From NCBI RefSeq assembly GCF_000002425.4, contig NC_037254.1, positions 19,817,418-19,881,417 on the forward strand: 64,000 nucleotides of DNA, in the 5' to 3' direction. Each line of letters opens with the position of its first letter. The stretch's first letter is position 1. A model generated the notes under the pieces. That model searched no databases, was not told where the DNA came from, and saw only the letters and a program-made list of their open reading frames with translations. Positions 14,115 through 27,499 of this stretch are shown one piece after another. Both the position numbers and the translations under genes were made by a program. This DNA comes from Physcomitrium patens. Taxonomy: Eukaryota; Streptophyta; Bryopsida; Funariales; Funariaceae.

Positions 14115-14783
14115 CTTTCTTCTAAATATAAGAACTATAATTAAAAAAAGTAATATAAAATTTTAACAAAAAGTCAAAGATTGAATGGAATGAAGCCTAT
14201 TATAATTGAATATAAAATTAAATTTTATTTTTTCCCACTCTATATATAAATGTGGATAATTTAAAATTAATTTATAAAATACTATTAGGTATTAATAAGG
14301 AAATATTTTAAATTTATACTTACAAAAAGTTTAAGAAATTCATTCTTTACCATAAAATTTTATATTTTTTTAAAATAACTCTCATAAGATTTTGAGAAAA
14401 AGTTATGCAAGTTCGAAACAATCTTCATATTATACTATTTTATTATAAAAATAATTACTTAAAATAATATTGTTATCCAAAGTGGTAATGCAATTTTCAA
14501 GTTTTTTTTCTTAAAACACATTTTAATCATTTTTTAGTTGTAAAATGAATCTAAGAACCAAAAAAATATTTTGGAGCATATTTATATAACTCTATTAGTT
14601 TATTGTATGTTGTATGAAAAATTATGCTTTAATAATAATTAGATTCATAGAATTTATTTATTTATGATAATTTTGTTGAAGAAAAAAAAAAAAAAAATTT
14701 ATACATGCATAAGAAATGTTTCAAAAATAAAGTTATTTTTATCAATATCCAAAATAATATATATGTAAGTAATTACTAATACC
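10754..14783. other. Long spacer grading from gene-flank to AT-rich DNA
   Basis: The first part, to about 12,450, has gene-like composition and probably includes the transporter's 3' untranslated region. Several short open frames at 11,560-12,400 overlap on both strands without domains. From 12,450 it becomes AT-rich, with a pure T run near 14,084-14,115. No element could be assigned; old transposon relics are likely but not shown. Confidence 0.4.
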
Positions 14784-16185
14784 AAAGGTAGTCAAATCTT
14801 TTGACAATGATGCCAAGCTTGAATAACTCCACAAACTACAAGTAATCAAAGATATAAGATTATCCAATTATTTTGGCAATGATGTCAAGTTTAAACAATC
14901 TCTCATATTCAAGATACTCAAAGATGTGAGAATAACCAATTCTTTTGGTAATTATATCAAACTTAAGCAATTACTAATATCAAAAGTATTCAATAATGGT
15001 AGGACTCATAGTAGGTTAAGTCAAAATTTTGAAATAAAGATGTCAATAAAATTAACTACATTTACATAATTTTAAATTCTAAATTCCTAAATTTAATATG
15101 CCAAAAGTCAAAATCCTAAAATCAAAATCAAAGCAACTATATCTTCCAAACTAGGATCTTATATGACAAAGTATTTATACTATCAAAATTATGAACCTCA
15201 AAAATAAGAAGGTATATTATGTTAAAATTGAAAAAATAAAGGTGTCAAGAGGATAGAAATTCTTACATAATTCCAACTTATAAATTATAAGTTTTAAATC
15301 ATAAACTTATCATTCACTTTAAAAACTAAACAAATTAGATATTTTATTTGTATGCTTATAATCTTCTTATCTATATAAATATCTTATCTCATTTTACACT
15401 TAACACTAACTTGTGAGTTTATTATCTATAGATTTTTGACTTGTTTAAAAAAATCCCTTCCTAAGAAAGCATTAACCATTCTTTTTGATAATGATGTCAA
15501 CCTTGAGGACCTTCCTACATCAAAGGTAGTCAAAGATGGAAGGTTGTCTAATTCATTTAGCAATGATGTCATAATTTAAACATCCAATCATATTAAAGGT
15601 AGTCAAAGGTGTGAAGTTGCCCAAATCATTTAACAATGATGTCAAACTTGAGCACCCTCATATATCAAAGGTAGTCAAAGGTGTGAGGTTGTTCAATTCA
15701 TTTGGCAATGATGTTAAGCTTGAGTACCACTTCATATTTAAAGTAGTCAAAGATGTGAGGTTGTCCAATTCATTTGGTAATGATGTCAAGCTTGAACACC
15801 CTTGTATATCAAAGGTAGTCAAAGATGTGAAGTTGCCCAATTCATTTGGCAATGATGTCAAGCTTGAGCACCGTAATATATCAAAGGTAGTCAAAGATGT
15901 GAGGTTGCCTAATTTATTTGGCAATGATGTTAAGCTTGAGCACCCTTGTATATCAAAGGTAGTCAAAGATGTGAGCTTGTCCATTTCATCTGGGAATGAT
16001 GTCAAGCTTAGGCAAATTAGTACAAAACATCTTAAGTTGACTAAATGTGTTATCAACTTCAAAAATCTTCCCAAGTCATCTCTTGATGTGACATCATTAT
16101 CATTACAGATTAATAATCGAAGTGATGAAAAGCATGGACTTTTTATTTCACTAAACTTAATGCCATTCACATTGTTGCAACACAA
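14784..16185 (-). pseudogene. Leucine-rich repeat part of a broken kinase–NB-ARC–LRR gene
   Basis: On the minus strand, 16,020-15,640 encodes regular 24-residue repeats of the form SLTSLPNELGNLTSLTTFDI, a 72-bp tandem unit typical of moss LRR proteins. A less regular stretch at 16,185-16,020 precedes it. More decayed units continue at about 15,610-15,480 and 15,000-14,784, with an AT-rich interruption between. It lies downstream of the NB-ARC part on the same strand, as expected for an LRR domain that senses ligands or locks the switch. The tail is clearly degraded. The complementary strand is also open for about 200 codons, which is a by-product of the repeat. Confidence 0.8.
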
Positions 16186-16357
16186 TACTTCTAACTATGA
16201 CATGACATGATCCAAACACACTACTAAATTAGATTATTTATATTAGAAGTCAACTTCATATATACACAAATTTCAATACAATACAAATTAAATAAATCAA
16301 TCAAGATATTTCCATCAATATGCATTTCTAACACACATTAATACCTAAATGATACAA

Positions 16358-17519
16358 TCATATTACATCTCTAATCTTCAAACCTTCATTCTCGCCTATC
16401 CTTATTAGTTCCATACATGCCATTTGAATGATGGTCAAGTCCATTACCTTTTCACTGTTTACATCAAATGCCTCTTCATTCATGTTCCATATTTGTGTAT
16501 TCTTATATTCTATTTTTGTTTCAACAATCTTTCTATCCATGTCTTATAGTTGATCATTCATTCTTATAAATCCATCTTTATCCACTTTTATCAATTATTG
16601 ATTAATCAATGCATTTAATGTATATTCTATATCTTCTTCGGTTCTTTTTTCTATGTTGAACCATATTTGCAATGCTCTTTCTTTCAACATGCCTTCCAAA
16701 AACACATCATTGTTAAAAAAAACAACATATGTCCAAAAACATTTTCTTCTCTTCAACTCTCAAGTTATCAAAACTTACTCTCAATATATCCCAAATCTTA
16801 TAGTCACTATTCTTTTCATCTCCGTCCAATTGTCTATCCCTCTTCAATCTTTGAAAAACTCGCTCCCAACATCTCAACTTCTTTTTGTCTCTTAAATATG
16901 TACCCCTAACCTTCAAACTCAATGGTAGGCAATTGTATGCTTTTACAATCTTTTTGCCAACTACGACTAGTTCACTATGCAATTTGTCTTCATATCCACA
17001 AGAATGAGTAATAAAAAACTTCAAACTTGTTTCTTCATCAAGTTCTTCAATATTTAATTTACAATGTTCAATACCACAATACTCCATAACTTCCCAATCT
17101 CGAGTTGTCACAATTAATGTACTACCACTCATAGCAAATATATCATCTAAATGCACAACATCTTCAATTTGACTTTGTTTTATCACATTGTCAAAGACTA
17201 TGATGACACTTTTCTTGATCATAAACAACTTTAGTATTTCTTGAGCTTCTTTCAAATCCTTTGGTTTTGCTTCAACTTTCAATTGTTCTAAGATGTGGCA
17301 CAAGCTTTTATAACAATCACTACTACTTTCATCACACTCAACAAAGCATGAGGTATCATACATATCCTTCATATTATTCAATGTTGTCTTTGCTATTGTG
17401 GTCTTGCCTATTCCTCCCATTCCAACAAGACACAATATCTTACTTTGCTTGTACATAAGTTTGATATCTGCAATAAGCATTGCTTTCTATCAAGCACTTC
17501 TTCTTCAATCATATCAACC
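16358..17519 (-). pseudogene. NB-ARC nucleotide-binding domain of the broken resistance gene
   Basis: The minus strand encodes an NB-ARC ATPase switch: P-loop GMGGIGKTT near 17,420, kinase-2 IIVFDNV near 17,190 and RNBS-B GSTLIVTTRDW near 17,105. A GLPL-like CLPLSLKV box follows near 16,925, then an RNBS-D-like FLDICCFF near 16,725. A splice acceptor (ctgattgtag) near 17,519 begins the exon, but a one-base frame change separates the first 12-13 codons from the P-loop. After the RNBS-D box an 8-T run shifts the frame. Coding-like sequence of the winged-helix region then continues to 16,358 (for example MNEEAFDVNSEKVMDL). Two or more frame breaks make it non-functional as read. These are host-gene relics of the plant NLR immune-receptor class. 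Confidence 0.85.
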
Positions 17520-17699
17520 TACAATCAGAAACTAAACTAAACATCAATACAAAGAATGATATGAATACACATAAAGTACATACTATGTTTCAATCTAGAT
17601 CTTCAAACTAGCACTCTGTTCAAAACAACTAACCATTACTACATCATGTCATTTTGTGTATAATTGAAAGCTTTAAATAATCAAATCTCTTCCACACAT

Positions 17700-18368
17700 T
17701 CTTACCTCATTTAATAGAACTGGTTTTGGGACAAGCACTTTATTCAAAGTTTGCTGTATTTCTAAATTTTAATGAATATTATCCTTAGATGTACCATAAT
17801 ATGGTGTTTTTGCTACAACTCCATCTATAATCTTTTTCTTCAATATTACAAATCTTTCACAAATGTTAGCAAACTTGGGTCGATGCAATGGATTTAAGTT
17901 CCAATAATCTTTGATAAGCTCCGCCAACTCATCATAATTCATAGGTAATTCAAGTCTCTCACCTCTTTCTATTCTTTCCAATATCTCTATTCTCTTACAA
18001 TCATCAAATGAATCTCTTTTGGAAAGAGTCTTGCAAGACACGATTGTCAATGAAAACACATCTACATCAAAAGAACACATTGTCATTATTTCACTTTTAT
18101 TCTTCAATACCTTTGGAGCCATGTAGGTTGTACTACCATAAAAGTGTTTCATTCTTAGTAATAGATGCATTATCAATCTAAAATTTTCAAAATTTTCTTC
18201 TTCATTTGAAAGAATCAATCTTTCATATAAATACCTTTCATCAGCTTCTACTTCATCATAGGTTGCAATATGAATAGTATCAAAAACTTTCTCTTCAAAC
18301 ATTTTACCAAAGTCTTTCAAAAGTACATAAGTTGCTACTTCATAAGAATGGTATCCTACACAATACAT
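17700..18368 (-). pseudogene. Protein kinase C-lobe of the broken kinase–NB-ARC–LRR gene
   Basis: The minus strand from 18,368 encodes the latter half of a protein kinase. The activation-segment end reads GSTTYMAPKVL (usual form GTxRYMAPEVL, so Glu has become Lys). Subdomain IX follows as SFDVDVFSLTIV, and subdomain XI as LIKDYWNLNPLHRPKF with its conserved Arg. The N-lobe and the HRD and DFG motifs are not present, so it is truncated at the 5' side. The frame stops at 17,769-17,771. Coding-like sequence then runs about 23 codons to a good donor (gag|gtaaga) at about 17,706, spliced in principle to the NB-ARC exon near 17,519. The order kinase, NB-ARC, LRR matches the PNL class reported from mosses. 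Confidence 0.75.
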
Positions 18369-18399
18369 GTATCACTCTCACAATACATCTTTAGCCTTA

Positions 18400-20260
18400 G
18401 AAAATGTAGGGCAATGCTTTTATCTGATCCATTCGTAAGTGTACACAAGGTGCTCAAACGAGAGAACCTATAATTCACTACGATAACGCCCATCATGTCA
18501 CTACGTCACCTAATGCATTGGCGTACCCATTGCAAATAAGATGCAAATTCTGCGTTCTATACAAGTAGCTTCGGCACATTTTACTATGATCTCATACATC
18601 TGCACAAGCATTTGAAACATGCGACTGCCCACAATATTCACCTAAAAAGAAAGTGTGTCTACAGACGGAGCAGTCGACGCTGGTGTGAACGGTAAGTGTA
18701 AAGGATACCGCACATGCACTAGCGGAGGAGGAAATCTGCTCATAAACAAGCTCCCAAATAAAAAAAATCGTAGTCACATCAGCTCCACTTACGTATTCCT
18801 GGAACTTCCGTAAAACCGGACGTCGTGATAGTGAGAAATTATAATGATCTTTCGGAAAAGACAATTGCGCAACTCAACGTCATCGATGAGAAACTACGAA
18901 CGTGAATGAAGAGTAAACAGTACAACCCTCTGGTTGAAAGACGTAACAAATTTTGGAAGCCACCCATCCGTGAAATTCCCGAGCACAGATTTCGACCACA
19001 TGTTCATTACGGACGAGATGCAGATTATGGAACTACCCATGTGAAACGGGAATCAGTATAGTGACTGTTTCTATCCAAGCACCAGTTTTTCAACCCAATG
19101 AATTATGAAGCCATGAAGGCTTGAAATTCCATGGAGTAAATGATTAAACGGTTAACTAACTTGATTTTCTCGTCCAATCCCAGACAAACTACAAAATTGT
19201 TTCGATCAATATGGGGAGGGAGGTGCATCAGTTGAACTGGATATCAAGTACGATAAGGAGTCCTTGCTGAATTGAGCTCCTGCCTCGTAAAAGTTTAGGA
19301 TTCAATGTCACCAGCTCAGAACTTCAATGACTCAGAAAACCTAAAATTGCTTCAAACCAGAAAGTAGACTGTCGGCAGAAAGAATCCATGTTTGTGTTTC
19401 CAAATAGCATGATGCAGGGATAACCTGAAATGATCTGTGACTGCTTTTAAGCTAGGTAGGTATGTAATTGACAAACATATAGCTACCCACAGCAACAAAA
19501 GTGACACGGTACAGATCGATAGACCCTCGCTCCCAATAAAAAAGTACACTTGCAAAAAAAATAAAACGAAATTGCATACAGACCCTCCTAACTAGAAACG
19601 AAGTGCTGATGTCATAACGTATCAACCTACGATCACTTAAGTTTCAGCTAGACCTAAGAATATGCATTTGCAAAGTAGGACCTAAGTATTGGAAACAATC
19701 AAAGTTGGGAAGCATGCGGCACACCAACCCGGGGCTGCCAAGAGATCCCCAGAACGCCATGAAATCAGGCAAGTGGAGGAGTGTTAAGGAGTTAACAGAC
19801 GAGGAATATGAGAGAGCAGGTTCGGTGGGAATTGTGAGCTCCGGTTCACCGCACTAGAGAGAGGAGGGAGCACTGTGCAGAAACAAAGATCGAAAGAGCA
19901 AGAGCAAGAGAAGAGAAGAAAGGGTGAGAAGAGCATGCACACATACCTGGGAGGCAGGCAGGCAGAGAAACGGGAGGCGAGGGAGGGGGCAGGTTCCAGT
20001 GCAAGTGACGCGGGGGTGGAGATGGTAGTGATGCGTTCGTTAGATTGCAGGCATGGGGAAGAGAAGGGGTGGCGAGAGTCACGAGAGGAATAAAGAAGAA
20101 GCAGGAAACGGAAACGAGCGGAGGGGGAGGAGGGCATGGCAGTGCAGGTTTAGAGGGAAGGGGAGGGAGGGATAGGGTTAGGGAGGATTAGGGTTAGGGA
20201 GGAGGAGGTGCATCTTGGAAGCTGTCAAAGCTGCAAGACTGGGTGAGGAGGCGCAACAAG
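18400..20260 (-). other. GC-richer island with an orphan first-exon-like segment
   Basis: Base composition is gene-like here, unlike both flanks. Read on the minus strand, telo-box repeats (CCCTAACCCTAA type, complement of 20,173-20,199) and a CT-rich leader precede an ATG at 20,137. Its frame runs 63 codons (MPSSPSARFRFLLLLYSS at the start, Ser/Arg/Pro-rich like a transit or signal sequence) to a strong donor, CCCAG|GTATGTG, at 19,947. I found no partner exon down to 18,400, where the broken resistance gene begins. It may be the promoter and first exon of a gene whose body is lost, or of a non-coding transcript. Confidence 0.4.
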
Positions 20261-21170
20261 ACAGATGATAGATGACAACTCAAAACACATTGATTTTAAA
20301 TAATCTATATAGTCTATTTAAATAGTATATAACTTTTGGTTTTTTAGTTTTATATTCTATGATTAACTGAATATAATATTGTAAAATAAATAAAATTTTT
20401 ATATCACTTTCATATTTTACTAAAGACATTCAGATTTAATGTGCATTCATAATAAATACGTAATTTAAACCTTGAGCTTTTCAATATAATATGGTACTTA
20501 ATCTAAATCTATTAAATATATAAACTTCATAGATAAATTCTTATTTTTTACTCTTATATATATTTCAATGAAATTGCTAAATTTTCTTTAATATTATTAT
20601 CTTGTAACATGTTGCATAATCAAGTACAATTAAGAATAATTTACAAAAAAATATCAAAGGAATTAAACATTATTGTTCCAGTTCTTTTCATAACTACTTG
20701 ATGAAAAGTTTCATAACGACAATTAAGTATTAATTTCTTATATTTTCTAATATATAAATGCATGTGCTTAATTAAACATAGTGGTTACTATAGCATGGCA
20801 ACTTTTAAACACTTGGCATTGTTACAAAATTTATAACAAACCTTATAAAACTATTCAAGTAAATCTTATAAAAACATATTGATTTTTTTTTTAAAAGTTT
20901 GAATTTATAAAATTCATGGTCTTACCAATAAACTATTCAAAATTAAAAATAAATCATATATATTTTTTAGAATTTATGATTTATTTAAAAGTAATTTTTG
21001 TGTTATGTATATATACAACCTTCCTATTATTTAATTCAATGTGATGCATTTAATGTTTACATCTGTAAATTAATTTCAATAGCATGATATAAATATTTTT
21101 TTTTAAAAAATATTGCTGTATTTTTTTGTGGATTGATAAAACTTATTAAAATCTTATAATTTTTTTCTAC

Positions 21171-21201
<31 letters not shown>

Positions 21202-21414
21202 TAAGATATATAGATTATCTAGGATCTATTAACTTATTCATAATTTAATGTTATATTGTATGAATTATATGCTTACAAAGGAAATTCGTGATTGTTAAGA
21301 TAACAAAAATAAAGTATGTTGTAGTTTAGATGTAAAAAAAAGAAACTAAGATCAAAGTTATCATGCCTAAATTATAATCTATAATATATTTAATGAAATA
21401 AAATTATTATTTAT

Positions 21415-21715
21415 AGAAACAAGGGTGGAGTGGAGTGAGGAGGCACATAGTGGTGACAAAGAAGATAGACATGAGGTGACAAGGTTAAGATTGGGAGAGT
21501 GGACACATGGTGGTAAGATGGAAATATAGAAGGTGAGGATAGGGTTGTAGAGTCAAGGTATAGGAACAAGAAACATTGGATGGAAATGGGATAGAAGACA
21601 CGAGTCTTATACAAAAATGAATCATGAACTAAGAAGAGAGGTGTGGCTTTAAGAAAGTTGGATTGTGGCTTTACGCTAAATTGAAAACTCATGGATATTA
21701 ACAAATACTTATACT
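21415..21715 (-). repeat. Copy 1 of a short dispersed inverted-repeat family
   Basis: It shares with the copy at 22,440-22,690, on the opposite strand, a run of GA-rich sequence ending in ACTTGTACAAAATCAATCATT and GATGTGGCTTTAA-like words, with gaps and mismatches. It codes for nothing. It could be an arm of a foldback element. Confidence 0.55.
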
Positions 21716-21991
21716 TTGTGATGCATCTAGAGAATTCAAACCTTAATTAAATAAAAATATTTAAAGAAGACTGATCTTATAAAATTAGAATAAGATCATT
21801 GGTCTGGAAAGTGAAAGCTCAATAATTAAAAAATTAATAATTTAGTTGAAACATGATATATGTGGTATTAAAATTTTATTTGGTATCAAACCAATGGCAT
21901 TGGTCCATTTGTTTTGTAAAATAAGCTATCATCACCAAATTCAAGATTATTGAAAATTTTCATATATGAATACTTAAAAAAATATCCATAT

Positions 21992-22022
<31 letters not shown>

Positions 22023-22439
22023 CATACATATAGTAAAAAAAATACAAGCTTACATTTACTTTTAGCACCATTAGATTGTGAAATGTCAAACTATTAATAA
22101 AATGATGTATTCCTTCAAAAAAAAAACTTTTTCTAAATTTAACACATCAAATATATATTTATTTTTAAAATTATTATATAATAATAATAATAATTTTTAT
22201 TATTTTTATCATTTTTTCTTTTCTTTTTATTTTAAAATTTTTAATTTTAGATTTTATGTATTTTGGATTAAGATCTTAAATCAAATATTTTTGTTTTATT
22301 GATGTGTTTTTACTTATAAATAATTCAATTGTACACTTGGTTTATCTCAATTCTTCATTTACACTTTAATGTAAAATAATTCTATTCATCTTCATGTAAA
22401 ACATATCCATTGTGATGTGTATATATATATATATATATA

Positions 22440-22690
22440 TATTTAGGAACTTGTTAAAGCCATAGTTTGAGTTTATTAAAGCCACATCCCTCTTCCCACT
22501 GAATGATTGATTTTGTACAAGTTCCATGTCTTTGACGTCATTCTTATCTTGCCTCTTTCCATTTTTATATCTCATTTCCATCCATCCTCTCTACCTCAAC
22601 TTTGCCACCTTGCCTCTACTTCCATTGCTTCAACCTTGTCACCCCATCTCCACCCACTCTATCTCTACTCCCATCCTCAACTCATACAAC
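22440..22690 (+). repeat. Copy 2 of the inverted-repeat family
   Basis: This is the reverse-oriented partner of 21,415-21,715 and of 23,570-23,775. It begins beside a TA array at 22,421-22,442 and contains TTAAAGCCACATCCC and GATTTTGTACAAGTTCCATG. Confidence 0.6.
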
Positions 22691-23093
22691 AAAATAATTA
22701 ATTTTAAAATTTAATAAGTCATATTTTTATTTTTTATGCATGTTATTTCTTTTCTTTTCTTTCAATGATTGACATTAATCTGATAAGCTATGTTTCAAAT
22801 GATTAAATTCATCAATAAAATAATTATATAATAAAAATAAAAAATAATTCATTTAAAAAGTTTATTTATATTATTTGATATAGTTTATTTTCTTTGTGTA
22901 CTTGATTTACAAAATATGTCTCATATCTTTAAAATACTACTCAAGTATTAGAATTGTAAAATCCAGCCTATCAGGAATAATATAATATTTTAGGTATAAA
23001 GTTATAGTAAAAAAATGAAAAAATCAAAAAAAAGATATATATATATATATTTTTTTTTGTTGATTTATCATATTCACAAAGTTTGAGCTTTTA

Positions 23094-23126
<33 letters not shown>

Positions 23127-23569
23127 TATATTAAATTTATAAAAAATATAATTTATTTATTTTTGAATATATCATATCAAATGAAGTACCATTTTCTAAA
23201 ATTCTTTGTAAAAAATAATTTCTAAAATATCTAAGATATATTTTTATGTTTTTCTTTTCTTTCTTCATCTTCAATTCATATCTTTTTAAATTTTTTCATG
23301 GTCAATTTATTATTAGATTATATAGTTTATATTATTATAAATAAAAAAGCTTTAGAAAAAAATGGATGACATTAAAAAAAATTATTAAGCTTGATTTTTT
23401 CTAATTACTTCCAAATTTTATTTTAAAAAAAAAATACTTCTTCATGTAAGAAGTAATATAAAGATTTTATTTACAGGTAAATAATTTAGTTGATTTACAA
23501 GGTCTAATGAATGAAATATGTTCAAGGTCCAGAGTTTTTAATATTCCCATATAAAAATTCTTGTCTCGT

Positions 23570-23945
23570 ATTTTAAAACATAGATAGGGACGAAGTAGAG
23601 ATGGAGAGGGCGGGCACAAGATGGAGTGAAAACCAGGGAGGTGGGAATAGAATATAGGAATGAAGGGACATGAAATGGAAATAGGATCAGAGATATGGAA
23701 CTTGTACAAAATCAATTATTAAGTAGAAAGAGAGATGTGGCTTTAACAAACTTAGGATATGACTTTAATAACTACTTTTGTATGTATATATATATATATA
23801 TATATATATTCACATATAAGAAATTGTTAATGCCACATCGCCCTTTTCATCTCATGATTTATTTTGTATTTGTTCGTTGTCCCTGATCTTGTTCTCAATC
23901 TTTTTTGCCTCTCTACTCCACCTCAAGCTCTCTTAATTTATAACT
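23570..23945. repeat. Copies 3 and 4 of the family as a foldback pair
   Basis: The left arm (about 23,570-23,775) reads GGAACTTGTACAAAATCAA then GATGTGGCTTTAACAAAC. The right arm (about 23,815-23,945) reads AATGCCACATCGCCC then GATTTATTTTGTATTTGTTC, which is the opposite orientation. A TA array of about 28 bp sits between them, so the pair could fold into a hairpin. This resembles foldback or MITE-like elements. No target duplication was identified. Confidence 0.5.
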
Positions 23946-24685
23946 TTTTAAGCTATAACATATATAAATAATATATAAAATAATTTTACATTATTATTTT
24001 AGATTTTTTTGGTCATAAAAATAATTATTTATAATAATAACATTTTTGGAATTATTCTTAGTTCGATTTAAATAATTAGTTTTTATTTACATGTTGATTG
24101 GTTAATTAAAACATTTTAAATTTCAAAATTTATACATATATCCTGAAATCTATTCTTATGAAAAATTCATATTTCTAAAGTGTTATCTTAAAATAAATTA
24201 TATAAGATATTTTACAAATACAAAAGATTAAATATTTTTATTTTTATTTTTATATTATAATAAATATTTAATATTATTTTAAAGAATTAAAGACCATTGT
24301 ATATTTAGCTCAAATGTTGTATCAAAAAATATAAAATATAATTATATTTTTAAAATTTTGAATATATCTAACAATATTTTATATATTATCTTAAAGATAA
24401 ATATTAATAAATAATATTTTAAAATTTAGTTTAAATATTTTAAAATTAAATTATATATTTAAAAATATTTAATATTAATAAATAAAATAAAATAAAATAT
24501 ATTTTTATTATAATTCTTGTTATATTTGGAATTTTATAAGTCATCTTATTTTGGATTTAAAACCATAAATCACTAGACATATTTCATTAATTACTATCAT
24601 TTGAAAACTTCTTGAATCAAATTATTTTTAAATTTAAAATTCAAAATTTTTAAAGATGTATTTAAATATATATTTAAATATGTAT

Positions 24686-24733
<48 letters not shown>

Positions 24734-24749
24734 TATTATGGACCTAGCA

Positions 24750-27455
24750 ATTGTTGGTTATCTCTTGTAATTCTATGATAATGCTTCTACTCCAACAAAG
24801 AACATACATCGTATTATTGACCTTCTATTATTTGCACCTCCAATCCAATTTGCATCACAATAATCATGCAATGTAATATTATTTCGTCCAAGACACAATT
24901 TGAAGTTCAAAGTGCCTTTCAAGTACCTCATAATCTTCTTGATGTTTGTCCAATAGATTGATCTAGCCTTTGATATGTATTGATTTACAATACTTATCGC
25001 ATATACAAGATCTATTCTTATGCCAATCATTGCATTCATAAGTAAGCTTTCTTCTACCTTGTATGGAATATCTTTTATTTTATCTTCAACTTCAGTAAAT
25101 TCTTCATTTAAGAACTTTATCAACTTCAAATTGACTTTCAAAGGTGTTTCAATGGACTTGCACTTTTTTATGTTGAATTGTTTCAATATCTCTTCAATAT
25201 ATTTACTTTGGCTCATTATAATGGTAATGTTATCATGATATCTTACAAATTCTTTTTCTAAATAAAAATAGAGCTCTCTCAAATCACTCATTTTATAATC
25301 CTTTTTTAAATTTATCTTTAACCAATTTATGTTCTATATGGTGTTATTCAATATAATTAAATCATCAACATAGAAGATGACAATTAATATGAATTCATTT
25401 GATTGCATTACATATAAAGAATGATCAACCTCACTCTTTATAAATCCTATATTCACAAAGAATATGTCAATTTATTGATATTATGTCCTTAATGATTGTT
25501 TTAGTCCATATAAGGATTTTTTTCAACTTTCAAATAAGGTATTGTTTGTCTTCTTTAATAAATCTTTAAAATTGATTCATATAAATATCTTTTTCTAACT
25601 TTCTATTCAAGAAAATTGTTTTTACATCAATTTGATATATTTCAAAGTTCATTGCTATCCTTATTGCCACAAAGTTCTAATGGTAGTGAACTTGGCTACA
25701 AAAACAAATGTTTCATTGAAATCAATATTAACAAGTTGTGAATAGTTTTTGGCAACTAATCTTATCTTATATCTCACAATTTTGTCAATTGCATCCCTTT
25801 TTATTCTAAACATCCACTTAAAATCAATTGAAGATGGATTTCATAGAAGTTGAATAAATTTCCATGTTTCATTATCCATGAGTGATTTATACTTTTTTTT
25901 CTATAGCCTTCTTTCTCTTCATAGCATGTGTGGACTTCATTGCATTACACAAATTTAATGGGTCAATAAAAAATATAACATTAATATGTTCTTTATTTAC
26001 TTGAGAAAAGATGTAGTTCTTCTACTATTCACTATGTGACATTTTTTCTCTCAAAAGATATCTCGTTTTATTTGAAAAAGTTTCATCTTATTGTACTCTA
26101 TGCTTTTTTCTAAGCTTCTTCTTCTTTAAATCTTATATTTTTTTATTCAAAGATTGGTATTCTTCATCATTATCATCATCATCATTATAATCTTAAACAT
26201 CTTCATTACTAGTCCTATAAATTGTAAAGGCCTTCTTCTTCATCTTCATTGCCTCTTCATTTTTATTTACATCTCTACTATCTTCATTTTTATCAACTTA
26301 TTTTACTTTCTTTACTAAATTTGAGAATATATTTATAAATATATCATTACTCCTACTTGAATACATCTCTAATTGTTCACAAGCACTCTTATGTTCCAAA
26401 ATTCTATATCACCACTTTTAATGATCTTCTTGGTATCCAAATACATTAGCCTATATGCCTTAATAATTTTATAATATCCAAAAAATACACATTTTTTTAT
26501 CTTTTGTATTATATTTAAACCTCATACAATCTAATACCTTTGCATAAGCAATACATGTAAAAGACTTTATGTATGAAACATAAGGTTTTCTCCCATTCCA
26601 TGCTTGTTTTGGAATCATTGATGTGAATGCACTTGTAGGGCACCTTTTTTCTTGTATATATCACATTCACCATGGCTCTATCCAAAATTCATGGTTAAAG
26701 TATTGAGCATATAATATACTCTTTGTCATCTCTACAATAGTTTGATTTATTCTTTCAGCAACTCTATTTGGTTGTAGAGTGTAAGAAGTAGAGGTTTTTC
26801 TTGTAATATCTTGAATTTTTAAAAAGTCATAAATAAGCTTTGATAGATACTCACTTCTATTTTCCATGTAAAACAACTTGATCTTGAATCCACATTATTT
26901 TTTTAGAAATGCCTTAAAGTTCTTAAAACTTAAAAAACACTCACTTTTTGATTTGAAGATGAAAATCTAAATCTTTCTTAAAGAATTATCAATGAATATG
27001 ATAAAATATCTTACTCCTTCAATTAGTAGTCTCTTTATTGGTCTATAAACATCCAAATGTAAAATCTCTAATAACTTGCTTACATATGTTGCATCTCTAT
27101 TAAAAAATGAGGCATTTTTTTGTTTGCCTTGGATATAATCTTTAGAAGCAAGTGTTATGGCATTATAGTTGAATTGACTAAGATTTGAGCTACATACCAT
27201 AAATTGAAGTTCCTTCATACTCTTAGCATTCAGATGATTAAGGCATTAATGCCAAATGTCAAATTTATCTTAATCATGTGAAAACTTAGCAAATATAGTT
27301 ACTTCAATTTCATTCACTTGCTTGTACTTGATGAAGTAGAGGTTGCCATTTTTAAAGCTCTTGGCAATATCATTTGTATCTAATGTCTTTACAAAGTAGC
27401 CATTTTTATCAAATTTTACCTTACAACCATGTCAAATTAATTTATTCATTGGAAG

Positions 27456-27499
<44 letters not shown>

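Larger units (their letters stand above)
20270..24745. other. AT-rich repeat-bearing spacer
   Basis: The stretch is over 75% AT by eye and has no host gene. It contains the inverted-repeat family listed separately and several TA arrays (about 21,171-21,196, 22,005-22,022, 22,421-22,442, 23,098-23,123, 23,783-23,810 and 24,690-24,731). Confidence 0.6.

Noticed and set aside
15611-16210. 199-codon plus-strand frame with 24-residue repeats
   Set aside because: It is the complement of the LRR repeats on the minus strand, where the LRR consensus is unmistakable.
20846-21200. CRISPR-like or other regularly spaced arrays in AT-rich spacers
   Set aside because: No repeat-spacer regularity was found, and the plant genes in the window make such arrays implausible.
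24690-24731. TA-array clusters as possible scaffold or origin sites
   Set aside because: Simple TA arrays recur through all AT-rich spacers here and show no further structure.
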